Positions 25,096 to 33,378 of a stretch of 63,914 bases of DNA are shown one piece after another (the first letter of the stretch is position 1; each line of letters begins with the position of its first letter). The notes below the pieces were generated by a model. The model was not told where the DNA came from and searched no databases. It was given only the letters and a program-made list of their open reading frames with translations. The translations under genes were made by a program, and so were the position numbers. This DNA comes from SIG565 sp964607025. Lineage in GTDB: Bacteria; Bacillota; Clostridia; Oscillospirales; Acutalibacteraceae. The stretch is from assembly GCA_964607025.1 (NCBI GenBank), contig CAZSIL010000009.1, positions 1-63,914 on the forward strand. The letters run 5' to 3'.

Positions 25096-26925
25096 ATGGC
25101 AAACACAACTATTGAAAAATTAAGGAACATAGCAATTATCGCCCACGTTGACCACGGCAAAACAACCTTGGTGGACCAGTTGCTTAAACAAAGCGGCACC
25201 TTCCGTGTTAATGAGCAGGTTGACGATAGAGTAATGGACTCAAATGACCTTGAGCGTGAGCGCGGTATCACCATACTTTCAAAAACCACAAGCGTTATGT
25301 ATAAGGATACAAAAATAAATATTGTTGATACCCCCGGACACGCCGATTTTGGTGGCGAGGTTGAGCGTATACTAATGATGGTTGACGGCGTTTTACTGCT
25401 GGTTGATGCTTTTGAGGGCTGTATGCCGCAAACCCGTTTTGTGCTTAAAAAGGCGTTAGCACTCGGCAAAAAAGCCATAGTTGTTGTAAATAAAATTGAC
25501 CGTCCGTTAGCTAGGCCGTTGGAAGTGGTAGATGAAGTACTCGATTTGTTTATCGAGCTCGGCGCTGATGATGACCAAATAGAATTTCCCGTTGTTTTTG
25601 CCTCGGGCAGAGATGGTTATGCATCGCTCGATGCCGATAATATGGGTACCGATTTAGAGCCGCTTTTTGAAGCCATAGTTAACGAAATTGATGCGCCAAA
25701 GGGCGATACCGAAGCACCGCTTCAGGTGTTATTTTCTAATATCGAGTATGATGATTATATCGGCAGAATCGGTGTAGGCAGAGTTGTGCGCGGCACCATT
25801 AAAAACGGACAAAGCGCAGTTCTTTGCCATAACGACGGCACTACAACCAACGTTAGAATTTCAAAGCTATTTATGATAAATGGACTCAAGCGTACCGAGT
25901 GTGAAACGGCGACGGTAGGTGATTTGATACAAATTGCGGGTATCAGTGAACTTAATATCGGTGAAACTTTATGTGTTGCCGACTGTATTGAGCCGCTACC
26001 CTTTGTAAAAATTGATGAACCCACCTTATCTATGAACTTTATGGTTAATAATTCACCCTTTGCGGGACGCGAAGGCAAATTTGTAACATCGCGTAATATA
26101 CGTGACCGACTTTTCAAAGAAGTAGAAACCAACGTAAGTTTGCGCGTTGAAGAAACCGATTCGGCAGATACTTTTAAGGTATCGGGTAGGGGAGAGTTGC
26201 ATTTATCAATTCTTATCGAAACCATGCGTCGTCAGGGTTATGAGTTTCAGGTGTCACCGCCGAGCGTTATTTATAAACGCGATAAAGACGGCAAGCTTTT
26301 AGAACCGATAGAGCTTTTGATGATAGAAGTCCCCGAAGAGTACGTAGGTGCCGTTATGGAGCGCTTGGGTACGCGCAAAGCCGAACTTAAAAATATGGGA
26401 GTCAGAGATGGCGGAACTTCACATCTTGAGTTTTTGATTCCCGCAAGGGGACTACTCGGTTACCGTTCACAGTTTTTAACAGATACTAATGGTAACGGTA
26501 TTATGAATCACGTATTTAACGGCTACGAAGAATACAAAGGCGACATTGAAGCGAGAACTACCGGCTCAATTATTGTGCACGAAGACGGCGAAGCCACGGG
26601 CTACGGTCTTTTCAATACCCAAAGCAGAGGACGCTTGTTTATAGGACCCGGCACCCCCGTATATGAAGGTATGATTGTGGGCGAAAACCCGAAAAACGAG
26701 GATATAGTTTGTAACGTTTGCAAGAAAAAACAAATGACAAACACCCGTGCTGCAGGTAGTGATGATGCTTTGCGTCTGACTCCGCATTCGGTACTAAGTT
26801 TGGAGCAGTCACTTGAATTTATAAAGGAGGATGAACTCGTGGAAATAACACCAAATAACATCCGCCTTAGAAAAAGAATACTTAATAAGGAAGCTCGTAT
26901 GAAATACGAGTCAAAGAACAGATAA
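25096..26925 (+). CDS. typA: Translational GTPase TypA/BipA
   Basis: Ribosome-binding GTPase related to EF-G/LepA that helps ribosome assembly and stress adaptation. Seen: G1 AHVDHGKTT, switch region ERGITILSKTT, G3 DTPGHADFGGE, G4 NKIDR, then EF-G-like domains and the TypA-specific C-terminal part (GRLFIGPGTPVYEGM, IRLRKRIL). The 609-residue length is standard. It is the first gene of the unit; its TAA overlaps the next ATG by one base. Confidence 0.98.
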   Translation: MANTTIEKLRNIAIIAHVDHGKTTLVDQLLKQSGTFRVNEQVDDRVMDSNDLERERGITILSKTTSVMYKDTKINIVDTPGHADFGGEVERILMMVDGVLLLVDAFEGCMPQTRFVLKKALALGKKAIVVVNKIDRPLARPLEVVDEVLDLFIELGADDDQIEFPVVFASGRDGYASLDADNMGTDLEPLFEAIVNEIDAPKGDTEAPLQVLFSNIEYDDYIGRIGVGRVVRGTIKNGQSAVLCHNDGTTTNVRISKLFMINGLKRTECETATVGDLIQIAGISELNIGETLCVADCIEPLPFVKIDEPTLSMNFMVNNSPFAGREGKFVTSRNIRDRLFKEVETNVSLRVEETDSADTFKVSGRGELHLSILIETMRRQGYEFQVSPPSVIYKRDKDGKLLEPIELLMIEVPEEYVGAVMERLGTRKAELKNMGVRDGGTSHLEFLIPARGLLGYRSQFLTDTNGNGIMNHVFNGYEEYKGDIEARTTGSIIVHEDGEATGYGLFNTQSRGRLFIGPGTPVYEGMIVGENPKNEDIVCNVCKKKQMTNTRAAGSDDALRLTPHSVLSLEQSLEFIKEDELVEITPNNIRLRKRILNKEARMKYESKNR

Positions 26926-27803
26926 TGAATTACATTATTCTTGATTTAGAGTGGGACAGCGCATACTGTAAAAAACACGACAAATTTGTGAATCAGATTT
27001 TGCAGATAGGCGCCGTAAAACTTGATGAAAATTTTAAAGAAATCGGAAAATTCGGCAAAACAGTGCGCTCCTCATTTTCTAAAAAAGTAAGTAAACGCTT
27101 CACCGAGCTTACGGGTATCACAACCGAGGATATGCTAAACGGTATAGCGTTCGAGGAAGCGGTACAACTCTATAATGAGTGGGTGGGAGAAGATATTATC
27201 ACACTTACTTGGAGCAATTCCGACCTATTTACAATCATTGATAATACTCGATTGTTTTTAAGTGAGGGCAGTTCCTTTAAACTCGGCAAATATGTAGATT
27301 TGCAAAAATATTTCCAAAACGAAATGAAGCAAAGAGGAATTGTGCTTGTAAATCAGGTGTCGTTATCAGCGGCAGCCGAAATGCTTAAAATATCAACCGA
27401 GGATTTTGATTTGCACACGGCTATGGATGACAGCAAAATAACCGCCGAGATACTAAAGAGTACCTATAATGCCCAGCGATTTATATCCGTTGTTAAGGAT
27501 ACCGCAAACCCTGAATTTTATAAAAAACTTACATTTAAAAACTACTATCTTTCTCGGATTGACAGTAAGGAAATTAAACCTCAGCACCTAGAGTTTTTAT
27601 GCGATAAGTGCGGCAGCATTGCAAAGCCCAAAAAGAAATTCAAATATCGCAACCATTGGTTTATGAATGAGTTTCGGTGCAGTAACTGCGATAATCAGTT
27701 TTTAGGCAGAGTAATGTTTAAAATGACCTATAACGGCTTAAAGGTCAACAAAAAAATAATTCATCCTACCCCTAAAGTACAAGAAAATGAAACTACAGTG
27801 TAA
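26925..27803 (+). CDS. DEDDh-type 3'-5' exonuclease with C-terminal zinc ribbon
   Basis: A 292-residue protein. Residues 1-185 are an RNase T/DnaQ-like exonuclease domain: the metal residues Asp7 and Glu9 in LDLEWDS, LQIGAVKLDE, and the last motif LHTAMDDSKITAEIL (His plus Asp). Residues about 222-262 hold a zinc ribbon, CDKCG and CSNC separated by a basic aromatic stretch (KFKYRNHWFMNEF), not usual in DnaQ proofreaders and suggesting RNA binding. It overlaps typA by one base and the next gene by 17 bp. The target nucleic acid is unknown; a ribosome- or RNA-related role is inferred from typA. Confidence 0.85.
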   Translation: MNYIILDLEWDSAYCKKHDKFVNQILQIGAVKLDENFKEIGKFGKTVRSSFSKKVSKRFTELTGITTEDMLNGIAFEEAVQLYNEWVGEDIITLTWSNSDLFTIIDNTRLFLSEGSSFKLGKYVDLQKYFQNEMKQRGIVLVNQVSLSAAAEMLKISTEDFDLHTAMDDSKITAEILKSTYNAQRFISVVKDTANPEFYKKLTFKNYYLSRIDSKEIKPQHLEFLCDKCGSIAKPKKKFKYRNHWFMNEFRCSNCDNQFLGRVMFKMTYNGLKVNKKIIHPTPKVQENETTV

Positions 27804-28668
27804 TTTGTGTCCAAGAAAATGTAATGCCCTTCGTACAGATAATCAAAATATCGGTGGATTTTGCGGTATGCCGTATTTACCCAAAATAGCCCGAGCCGAT
27901 TTGCATTTTTGGGAAGAGCCGTGTATTAGCGGAAAAAATGGTTCTGGCACAATTTTTTTCAGCGGTTGCACTCTTCGTTGTGTTTACTGTCAAAATTATG
28001 AAATAAGCCATAAAAACAACGGTGAAATTATTTCGGTTAAAAGGTTAGCCGAAATAATGCGCGAGTTGGAGCAAAAGGGCGCCCATAATATTAATTTTGT
28101 AAACCCAACTCATTATTTCCACATAATCAAAGAAGCACTGGATGTCTATAAGCCCAAAATTCCGCTTGTTTGTAACAGTAGCGGATATGAGTTAACCGAC
28201 AACATAAAAGAAGATATTTTCGATATATATTTATTCGACTTAAAATATATCTCAAGCGCAAAATCTTTAAAATATTCGGGCGTGGCGGATTATTTTAGTG
28301 TGGCAAGTAAAGCCATTGCCACGGCATATAAATTAAAGGGAGAGCCAAAACTCGATAGTAACGGCATTATGCAAAGCGGCGTTATAGTAAGGCATCTCGT
28401 TTTACCCCTTGCAACAAATGAGGCAATTAAAGCGATAGACTGGTTTTGTGATAACACACCTAACGCATATTTAAGTATTATGGCACAGTATGTTCCTTGC
28501 GGTAAGGCGGAGAATTATCCCGAAATTAACCGCAAAATAACAAAAAGGGAATACGAGAAGGTTTTAAATTATCTTTATACAAAAGATATAAAAAATATTT
28601 ATATTCAGGAAAGAAATAGTGCGGATAAAAAGTTTATTCCTGATTTCAATGGGGGAGAGTTATGTTAA
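27787..28668 (+). CDS. PflX-like radical SAM protein (COG1313 type)
   Basis: A 293-residue radical S-adenosylmethionine enzyme resembling pyruvate formate-lyase activases. The cluster motif C61-x3-C65-x2-C68 lies in SGCTLRCVYCQN. Upstream there is an additional cysteine set at residues 5, 8, 12 and 26 (CNLCPRKC..CG), which fits the PflX group rather than canonical PflA. The latter part, VRHLVLPL and LSIMAQYVP, is also typical. No glycyl radical enzyme is encoded nearby, so its substrate is unknown. The gene overlaps both neighbours. Confidence 0.88.
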   Translation: MKLQCNLCPRKCNALRTDNQNIGGFCGMPYLPKIARADLHFWEEPCISGKNGSGTIFFSGCTLRCVYCQNYEISHKNNGEIISVKRLAEIMRELEQKGAHNINFVNPTHYFHIIKEALDVYKPKIPLVCNSSGYELTDNIKEDIFDIYLFDLKYISSAKSLKYSGVADYFSVASKAIATAYKLKGEPKLDSNGIMQSGVIVRHLVLPLATNEAIKAIDWFCDNTPNAYLSIMAQYVPCGKAENYPEINRKITKREYEKVLNYLYTKDIKNIYIQERNSADKKFIPDFNGGELC

Positions 28669-29822
28669 AAGAGGAAAATGTTACGGCGGTAAGTACAGTA
28701 GAAATTGTAGAGGTTACCACAAAGGCGCAACTTCGCAAGTTTGTTGATTTTCCGAACGTTCTCTACAAAAACCATAAAAACTTTGTTCCCGCATTCTACG
28801 GGGACGACCTTGCTGATTGGGACAAAAAGAAAAATCCCGCTTTCAGTTATTGTGAAGGTAAATGTTTTTTAGCATACCGCGATGGCGAAATTGTGGGTAG
28901 AATAGGCGCAATTTTAAGCCATAAAGCCAACGAAAAGTGGGGAACACGACGTATGCGTTTTTCCCAGGTCGATTTTATTGATGATATCGAAGTGTCCTCC
29001 GCTCTCTTCGCGGCGGTTGAAAACTGGGCAAAGGAAAGCGATTGCAACGAAGTGCACGGTCCATTAGGTTTTTGCGATTTGGATAGGGAAGGTATGCTGG
29101 TTGAGGGATTCGATAAACGCAGTATGTTTATTACGTACTATAACGAGCCGTACTATAACGAGCATCTCGAAAAACTCGGTTACAAAAAGGATACCGACTG
29201 GGTTGAATATAAAATTATGGCACCGGGTAAGGACAGCGACGTTGCTCAAAAATTGCATCGCATTGCCGAGCATATATGCAAACGCAAAAAATTACATAAA
29301 GTAAAGGTGCGTAATCGCTTTGGCTTTGCGCCGTACGTCACAAAGGTTTTCGAACTTGTGAACGCCGCATACGCACCGCTTTACGGAACGGTTGATTTAA
29401 CCACTGAACAGGTTAAAAAATATGCTAATAAGTTTATACCCTTGCTTAATCCAAAATACACCTGTTTTGTAATGGACGAGAATAACGAAATGGTGGCATT
29501 TGGTATAGCGGCACCCTCGGTTGCAGAAGCGATGAAAAAATCTCGCGGACGTCTGTTCCCGACGGGCTGGATAGATGTACTTCGCGCCTTTGAAGAAAGT
29601 AAGGCGCTTGATATGTTCTTAATCGCCGTTCGCCCCGATTTACAGGGCGCGGGCGTTAATGCAATAATTCTTGACCACCTGATTCAAAACTGCGATAAAA
29701 ATGGTATCGAGTATGCCGAAACAGGCCCAATGCTTGAAACCAACAGTAAAATCTTGGCGCAGTGGAAAACCTTTAATCCTGAACTTCATAAACGCCGTCG
29801 TTGCTATCTTAAAAAGCTATAA
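28662..29822 (+). CDS. GNAT-like N-acetyltransferase family protein (paralogue of 56459-57583)
   Basis: A 386-residue protein of the large YghO/GNAT-like group. An N-terminal region (FVDFPNVLYKNHKNFVPAF) is followed by FLAYRDGEIVGRIGAI, GPLGFCDLDREGMLVEGFD and a C-terminal part LIAVRPDLQGAGVNAIIL that resembles acetyl-CoA-binding GNAT motif A. It ends in ETGPMLETN and RRRCYLKKL. The gene at 56459 shares all these blocks, so the two are clear paralogues. Substrate unknown. It overlaps the radical SAM gene by 7 bp and closes the typA unit. Confidence 0.75.
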   Translation: MLKEENVTAVSTVEIVEVTTKAQLRKFVDFPNVLYKNHKNFVPAFYGDDLADWDKKKNPAFSYCEGKCFLAYRDGEIVGRIGAILSHKANEKWGTRRMRFSQVDFIDDIEVSSALFAAVENWAKESDCNEVHGPLGFCDLDREGMLVEGFDKRSMFITYYNEPYYNEHLEKLGYKKDTDWVEYKIMAPGKDSDVAQKLHRIAEHICKRKKLHKVKVRNRFGFAPYVTKVFELVNAAYAPLYGTVDLTTEQVKKYANKFIPLLNPKYTCFVMDENNEMVAFGIAAPSVAEAMKKSRGRLFPTGWIDVLRAFEESKALDMFLIAVRPDLQGAGVNAIILDHLIQNCDKNGIEYAETGPMLETNSKILAQWKTFNPELHKRRRCYLKKL

Positions 29823-29823
29823 T

Positions 29824-29853
29824 AAAAAACGCAGGAGTTTCTCCTGCGTTTTT
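29824..29853. terminator. Bidirectional terminator
   Basis: A perfect 13-bp stem (AAAAACGCAGGAG with CTCCTGCGTTTTT) around TTT lies between two convergent genes and can serve both. Confidence 0.9.
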
Positions 29854-29865
29854 GAATTTAATGGT

Positions 29866-30030
29866 TTATTTAATTTCTCCGTGCTTTTCTTCAAAAGCGG
29901 CAACATGTTTTTTAAGAAATTGTTCGATTTCTTTATTGGCGGAACGACCCTCAAATTCGGCAACATATCTAAATTTTTTAAAGAGTTCTCTGTCCACGCG
30001 TAATGTGTATCGTAAAAGATTATCTTTCAT
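29866..30030 (-). CDS. Arc/MetJ-type ribbon-helix-helix DNA-binding protein
   Basis: A 54-residue protein. The strand RYTLRVDREL is followed by two helices (FKKFRYVAEFEG and SANKEIEQFLKKHVAAFEEKH), the layout of Arc-like ribbon-helix-helix repressors. The ATG at 30030 has AGAGGTG upstream; an earlier possible start at 30051 lacks one. It is divergent from the SLOG gene, and an inverted repeat TGCGTCA/TGACGCA frames that gene's promoter, a plausible operator. No toxin gene is adjacent in the usual operon position. Confidence 0.8.
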   Translation of the reverse strand: MKDNLLRYTLRVDRELFKKFRYVAEFEGRSANKEIEQFLKKHVAAFEEKHGEIK

Positions 30031-30075
30031 TAAAAACACCTCTAAAAACATTATGACTTAATTATAGTGTAATTA

Positions 30076-30104
30076 TTGCGTCAAAACGAAAGTGGTGGTA
30101 TAAT
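30076..30104 (+). promoter_or_regulatory. Promoter of the SLOG-family gene
   Basis: TTGCGT and TATAAT are 17 bp apart, 20 bp upstream of the start codon, with a short AGAGGTGG leader ribosome site. Confidence 0.65.
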
Positions 30105-30110
30105 GACGCA
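30077..30110. promoter_or_regulatory. Inverted repeat TGCGTCA-N20-TGACGCA framing the promoter
   Basis: Seven-base arms lie exactly over the -35 and just behind the -10 box of the SLOG gene's promoter. Paired half-sites are typical of ribbon-helix-helix repressors, and such a protein is encoded next door. Binding is inferred. Confidence 0.45.
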
Positions 30111-30124
30111 TAAGAGGTGGTAAT

Positions 30125-30469
30125 ATGAAAATAGCAATAATTGGTTCGAGGAAATTAGAGGTCAGTAATTTAGAAAAATATTTACCCGATAATGTTACCG
30201 AGATAGTATCGGGTGGTGCCAAGGGTATTGATACCTGTGCCAAACGGTTTGCAGTTGAAAAAGGGATAAAATTGACAGAATTTTTACCTGAATATGAAAA
30301 ATACGGTAGGGGAGCGCCGCTAAAAAGGAATCTACAAATTATTGATTATTCTGATTTAGTTATTGCCTTTTGGGATGGCAATTCCCGCGGCACAAAATAT
30401 GTTATTGATAATTGTAAAAGAATTAATAAACCTATAAAAATTTTAATAAAAAATAAAGCACTCGATTGA
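30125..30469 (+). CDS. SLOG/Rossmann-like small protein (DUF2493/YspA-like)
   Basis: A 114-residue single-domain protein. MKIAIIGSRKL, the nucleotide-binding glycine segment SGGAKGIDTCAKRFA, the central GRGAPLKRNLQIIDYSDLVIAFWDG and the end SRGTKYVIDNC match the SLOG superfamily (relatives of DprA and LOG). These bind nucleotides or nucleotide-derived ligands. The stand-alone form has no known fixed function. The gene is divergent from a ribbon-helix-helix regulator and its stop lies inside a shared terminator with dapB. Confidence 0.85.
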   Translation: MKIAIIGSRKLEVSNLEKYLPDNVTEIVSGGAKGIDTCAKRFAVEKGIKLTEFLPEYEKYGRGAPLKRNLQIIDYSDLVIAFWDGNSRGTKYVIDNCKRINKPIKILIKNKALD

Positions 30470-30482
30470 GTGCTTTATTTTT
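30449..30482. terminator. Bidirectional terminator between the SLOG gene and dapB
   Basis: A perfect 13-bp stem (AAATAAAGCACTC with GAGTGCTTTATTT) around GATT; both convergent genes stop within it. Confidence 0.9.
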
Positions 30483-31230
30483 CACTTATTAAATCGTTCA
30501 TATCATAAAGTCCTGCGGGTTTGCCTTTTAGGAATTTTGCGGCGCGTATAGCACCTACGGCAAAAACGTTTTTCGAAAATGCCTGATGGGTAAGGGTTAA
30601 AACCTCATTGTTGCCCGCAAAAATCACTTCATGCTCACCAACTATTGTGCCGCCGCGAACCGAGTGAATACCAATTTCATTTTTACTGCGCTTTTCTCTT
30701 TTTGAGTGGCGATCATACTCGTATATCATCTTGTTATCGAGAGTTTCATTAACGGCATTTGCGAGCATAATCGCAGTGCCCGACGGTGCGTCGATTTTTT
30801 GATTGTGATGTTTTTCAATAATTTCAATATCAAAATTATCTCCAAGTATCGCGGTGGCTTTTTTAACAAGACTGGTTAAAAGATTCACACCGAGGGACAT
30901 ATTAAAGGTGAAGAAAACGGGTATTTTCTTCGCTGCCGCTTTGATTTTTTCTATCTGTTTATCAGTATATCCCGTGGTAGCTGCAACGAAAGCTACACCG
31001 TTTTGGGTGGCAAATTCAAGTATGTTATCGAGTGCCGCGGGATTAGAAAAATCAATGATAACGTCAGCCGCGGGTAAATCATTAAAAGTCGGGTGAACGG
31101 GGTATTTAATACCTTCCTTAAAAAATGGGTCAACACCCGCCACTATTTCGGCATCTGTTTCGGCGGATACAAGCTCAGTTATAACTGAGCCCATTTTTCC
31201 CGAGCATCCGCTTAATATAATTTTAAGCAT
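30475..31230 (-). CDS. dapB: 4-hydroxy-tetrahydrodipicolinate reductase
   Basis: Third step of the lysine/diaminopimelate branch, reducing the DapA product with NAD(P)H in the cytoplasm. At 251 residues it is standard. Seen: the Rossmann loop LSGCSGKMG, ATTGYTDKQ, the catalytic-region EIIEKHHNQKIDAPSGTA (His pair and Lys, PSGTA) and HSVRGGTIVGEHEV. It is the last gene of asd-dapA-dapB, 25 bp from dapA. Confidence 0.98.
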   Translation of the reverse strand: MLKIILSGCSGKMGSVITELVSAETDAEIVAGVDPFFKEGIKYPVHPTFNDLPAADVIIDFSNPAALDNILEFATQNGVAFVAATTGYTDKQIEKIKAAAKKIPVFFTFNMSLGVNLLTSLVKKATAILGDNFDIEIIEKHHNQKIDAPSGTAIMLANAVNETLDNKMIYEYDRHSKREKRSKNEIGIHSVRGGTIVGEHEVIFAGNNEVLTLTHQAFSKNVFAVGAIRAAKFLKGKPAGLYDMNDLISEK

Positions 31231-31255
31231 ATTTTCACATCCGTTAAATTTTAAT

Positions 31256-32143
31256 TTATATTAAATTAACCTTTTTAAGTTCTTGCTTTAATGCTTCGCG
31301 TTTAACATCGCTCATACTTACTAGCGGTAAGCGGCAGGGACCAACGTTCGTACCCATGATGTTCATAGCTTCTTTTACGGGGATGGGGTTAACGTCACTA
31401 AATAAAGCGTTGATAAGACCTATATATTCAATCTGCATATCGGCAGCCCGTTTAACGTCACCATCAAAATACAGTTGACACATATCGTGTGTTTCTGCTG
31501 GTGCAACGTTGGAAAGCACCGAAATAACACCGATACCGCCTACCGATAAAATAGGCACAATCTGGTCGTCATTACCCGAGTATATATCAAGGTTTTCCCC
31601 GCAAAGTGCACGGGTTTTGATAATTGCCGACAAATCCCCATTTGCTTCTTTAGCAGCAACGATATTGGGGTGCTTTGCAAGTTCTGCGTACGTTTCGGGT
31701 AAAATATTAACACCTGTGCGAGAGGGAACATTATAAAGAATAATGGGCGCATCAACGTGGTCGGCAATGAAATTGTAATGAGCGATAAGACCCGCTTGGG
31801 ATGTCTTGTTGTAATAGGGGGTTACAAGCAATAATGCATCAGCGCCAACGTCTAATGCCTCATTACTTAACTCTACCGAGTATGCAGTATCGTTACTGCC
31901 GGTACCTGCAATAATCGGTACACGTCCTGCGGCTTTTTTTACAGCGGCAGCGATAACTTTTACGTGGTCTTCGTGATTGAGTGTTGCGGCTTCACCTGTA
32001 GTTCCGCAAATAACCAAGGCATCGATACCTTTCTCAATTTGTTCTTCAATAATTTCATCAAGAACCTCATAGTTAACGGTGCCGTCGCTGAACATAGGAG
32101 TTACAAGCGCAGTTGCGGCACCTGTAAAAATTCTCTTCTTCAT
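31256..32143 (-). CDS. dapA: 4-hydroxy-tetrahydrodipicolinate synthase
   Basis: Condenses aspartate semialdehyde with pyruvate through a Schiff-base Lys in a TIM barrel. Seen: GTAATALVTPM at the start, CGTTGEAATL, GTGSNDT, the catalytic Tyr in ILYNVPSRTG and the Schiff-base Lys in VAAKEANGD. The 295-residue length is standard. It lies between asd and dapB with short gaps and the same promoter. Confidence 0.98.
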   Translation of the reverse strand: MKKRIFTGAATALVTPMFSDGTVNYEVLDEIIEEQIEKGIDALVICGTTGEAATLNHEDHVKVIAAAVKKAAGRVPIIAGTGSNDTAYSVELSNEALDVGADALLLVTPYYNKTSQAGLIAHYNFIADHVDAPIILYNVPSRTGVNILPETYAELAKHPNIVAAKEANGDLSAIIKTRALCGENLDIYSGNDDQIVPILSVGGIGVISVLSNVAPAETHDMCQLYFDGDVKRAADMQIEYIGLINALFSDVNPIPVKEAMNIMGTNVGPCRLPLVSMSDVKREALKQELKKVNLI

Positions 32144-32168
32144 AAGGCAAGATTTCCTTTCTAAAAAC

Positions 32169-33248
32169 TTAATCTATATAGCCCTTTGCACAAAGCAACT
32201 CTGCAAGTAAAACTGCGCCGCCTGCGGCACCGCGCAGAGTGTTGTGTGACATACAAACAAATTTATAATCGTATTGTGTATCTTCGCGTAATCTACCGAT
32301 GGAGATTGCCATACCGTTTTCAAGCTCTCTTTGTAGCTTGATTTGCGGCATACCGTCCTCGGTAAAGTAATTTAAGAACTGCTTAGGTGCGCTCGGCAAC
32401 TTTAAAATTTGCGGGTCACCCTTAAAGTTTTTCCAGATATTTAATATTTCTTCGATTTCTGGTTTCTTATCAAAGCTTACAAAAACTGCCGCTGTGTGAC
32501 CGTCCGATACGGGAACGCGTAAACACTGTGCAGTAATTTTGGGAGAATCAGAATTTTTTATAACACCATTTTCAACTTTACCCCAAATTTTAAGCGGTTC
32601 CTGTTCCGATTTTTCTTCTTCTCCGCCAATGTAGGGGATAAGGTTATCTACCATCTCGGGCCAACGCTCGAAGGTTTTACCGGCTCCCGAAATTGCCTGA
32701 TAGGTACAAACAAGTGATCTTTTAATGCCGAATTCGTTTAAGGGGAATAATGCGGGTACGTAGCTTTGAAGTGAGCAGTTGGATTTAACTGCTACAAAGC
32801 CGCGTTTTGTACCAAGACGCTTACGCTGTGCGTGGATAACTTCGGCGTGTTCGGGGTTAAGCTCGGGGATAATCATCGGAACGTCGGGGGTTGAACGGTG
32901 AGCGCTGTTATTTGAAATAACGGGACACTCAAGACGTGCATAAGCTTCTTCCAACGCTCTTATTTCATCCTTTTTCATATCAACCGCGCAAAAAACAAAA
33001 TCAACGCTTTTCGCGATTTTTTCCATATCTGCTGTGGCATCAAGAACCTGCATTTTTTTAACGCTTTCGGGCATGGGTTTTGGCATAGCCCAACGGTTAC
33101 CCACCGCTTCTTCGTATGTTTTACCGGCACTTCTTGCAGATGCTGCGAGTAACTCAATTTCGAACCACGGGTGATTTTCGTTAAGTAAAACAAAACGCTG
33201 ACCAACCATACCTGTAGCACCGATTATACCAACTTTATATTTTTTCAT
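32169..33248 (-). CDS. asd: Aspartate-semialdehyde dehydrogenase, archaeal/fungal-type
   Basis: Reduces aspartyl phosphate to aspartate semialdehyde, feeding the lysine genes downstream. The N-terminal GIIGATGMVGQRFV binds NADP; the active-site Cys is in VKSNCSLQ; a catalytic-region His is in SDGHTAAVFV. The features LLAASARSAGKTYEEA and 359-residue length fit the archaeal/fungal branch rather than the common bacterial one. The ATG at 33248 has GAAAGG upstream at a sensible distance; a TTG nine bases earlier lies too close to that site. Confidence 0.96.
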   Translation of the reverse strand: MKKYKVGIIGATGMVGQRFVLLNENHPWFEIELLAASARSAGKTYEEAVGNRWAMPKPMPESVKKMQVLDATADMEKIAKSVDFVFCAVDMKKDEIRALEEAYARLECPVISNNSAHRSTPDVPMIIPELNPEHAEVIHAQRKRLGTKRGFVAVKSNCSLQSYVPALFPLNEFGIKRSLVCTYQAISGAGKTFERWPEMVDNLIPYIGGEEEKSEQEPLKIWGKVENGVIKNSDSPKITAQCLRVPVSDGHTAAVFVSFDKKPEIEEILNIWKNFKGDPQILKLPSAPKQFLNYFTEDGMPQIKLQRELENGMAISIGRLREDTQYDYKFVCMSHNTLRGAAGGAVLLAELLCAKGYID

Positions 33249-33328
33249 ATTCAACAAACCTTTCTGTGCAAATTCTGAAATAAAGGGGTTGCTTTAAATA
33301 GAAATTTGATTATAATAATTATTATACT

Positions 33329-33357
33329 AATATAGCATTTTTTGGTGCGTTTGTCAA
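33329..33357 (-). promoter_or_regulatory. Promoter of the asd-dapA-dapB operon
   Basis: On the minus strand TTGACA and TATATT have a 17-bp spacer. The leader of about 75 nt is too short for a lysine riboswitch and none is seen. Confidence 0.7.
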
Positions 33358-33378
33358 TCAAGATAAGGATGTAAAATT

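Noticed and set aside
29866..30469. Classic toxin-antitoxin pair
   Set aside because: The two genes are divergent rather than co-directional, and the SLOG protein has no known toxin signature, so I kept it as a regulator/SLOG pair.
33258..33330. Possible lysine riboswitch before asd-dapA-dapB
   Set aside because: The leader from the promoter to the start codon is only about 75 nt and shows no terminator or conserved riboswitch core.
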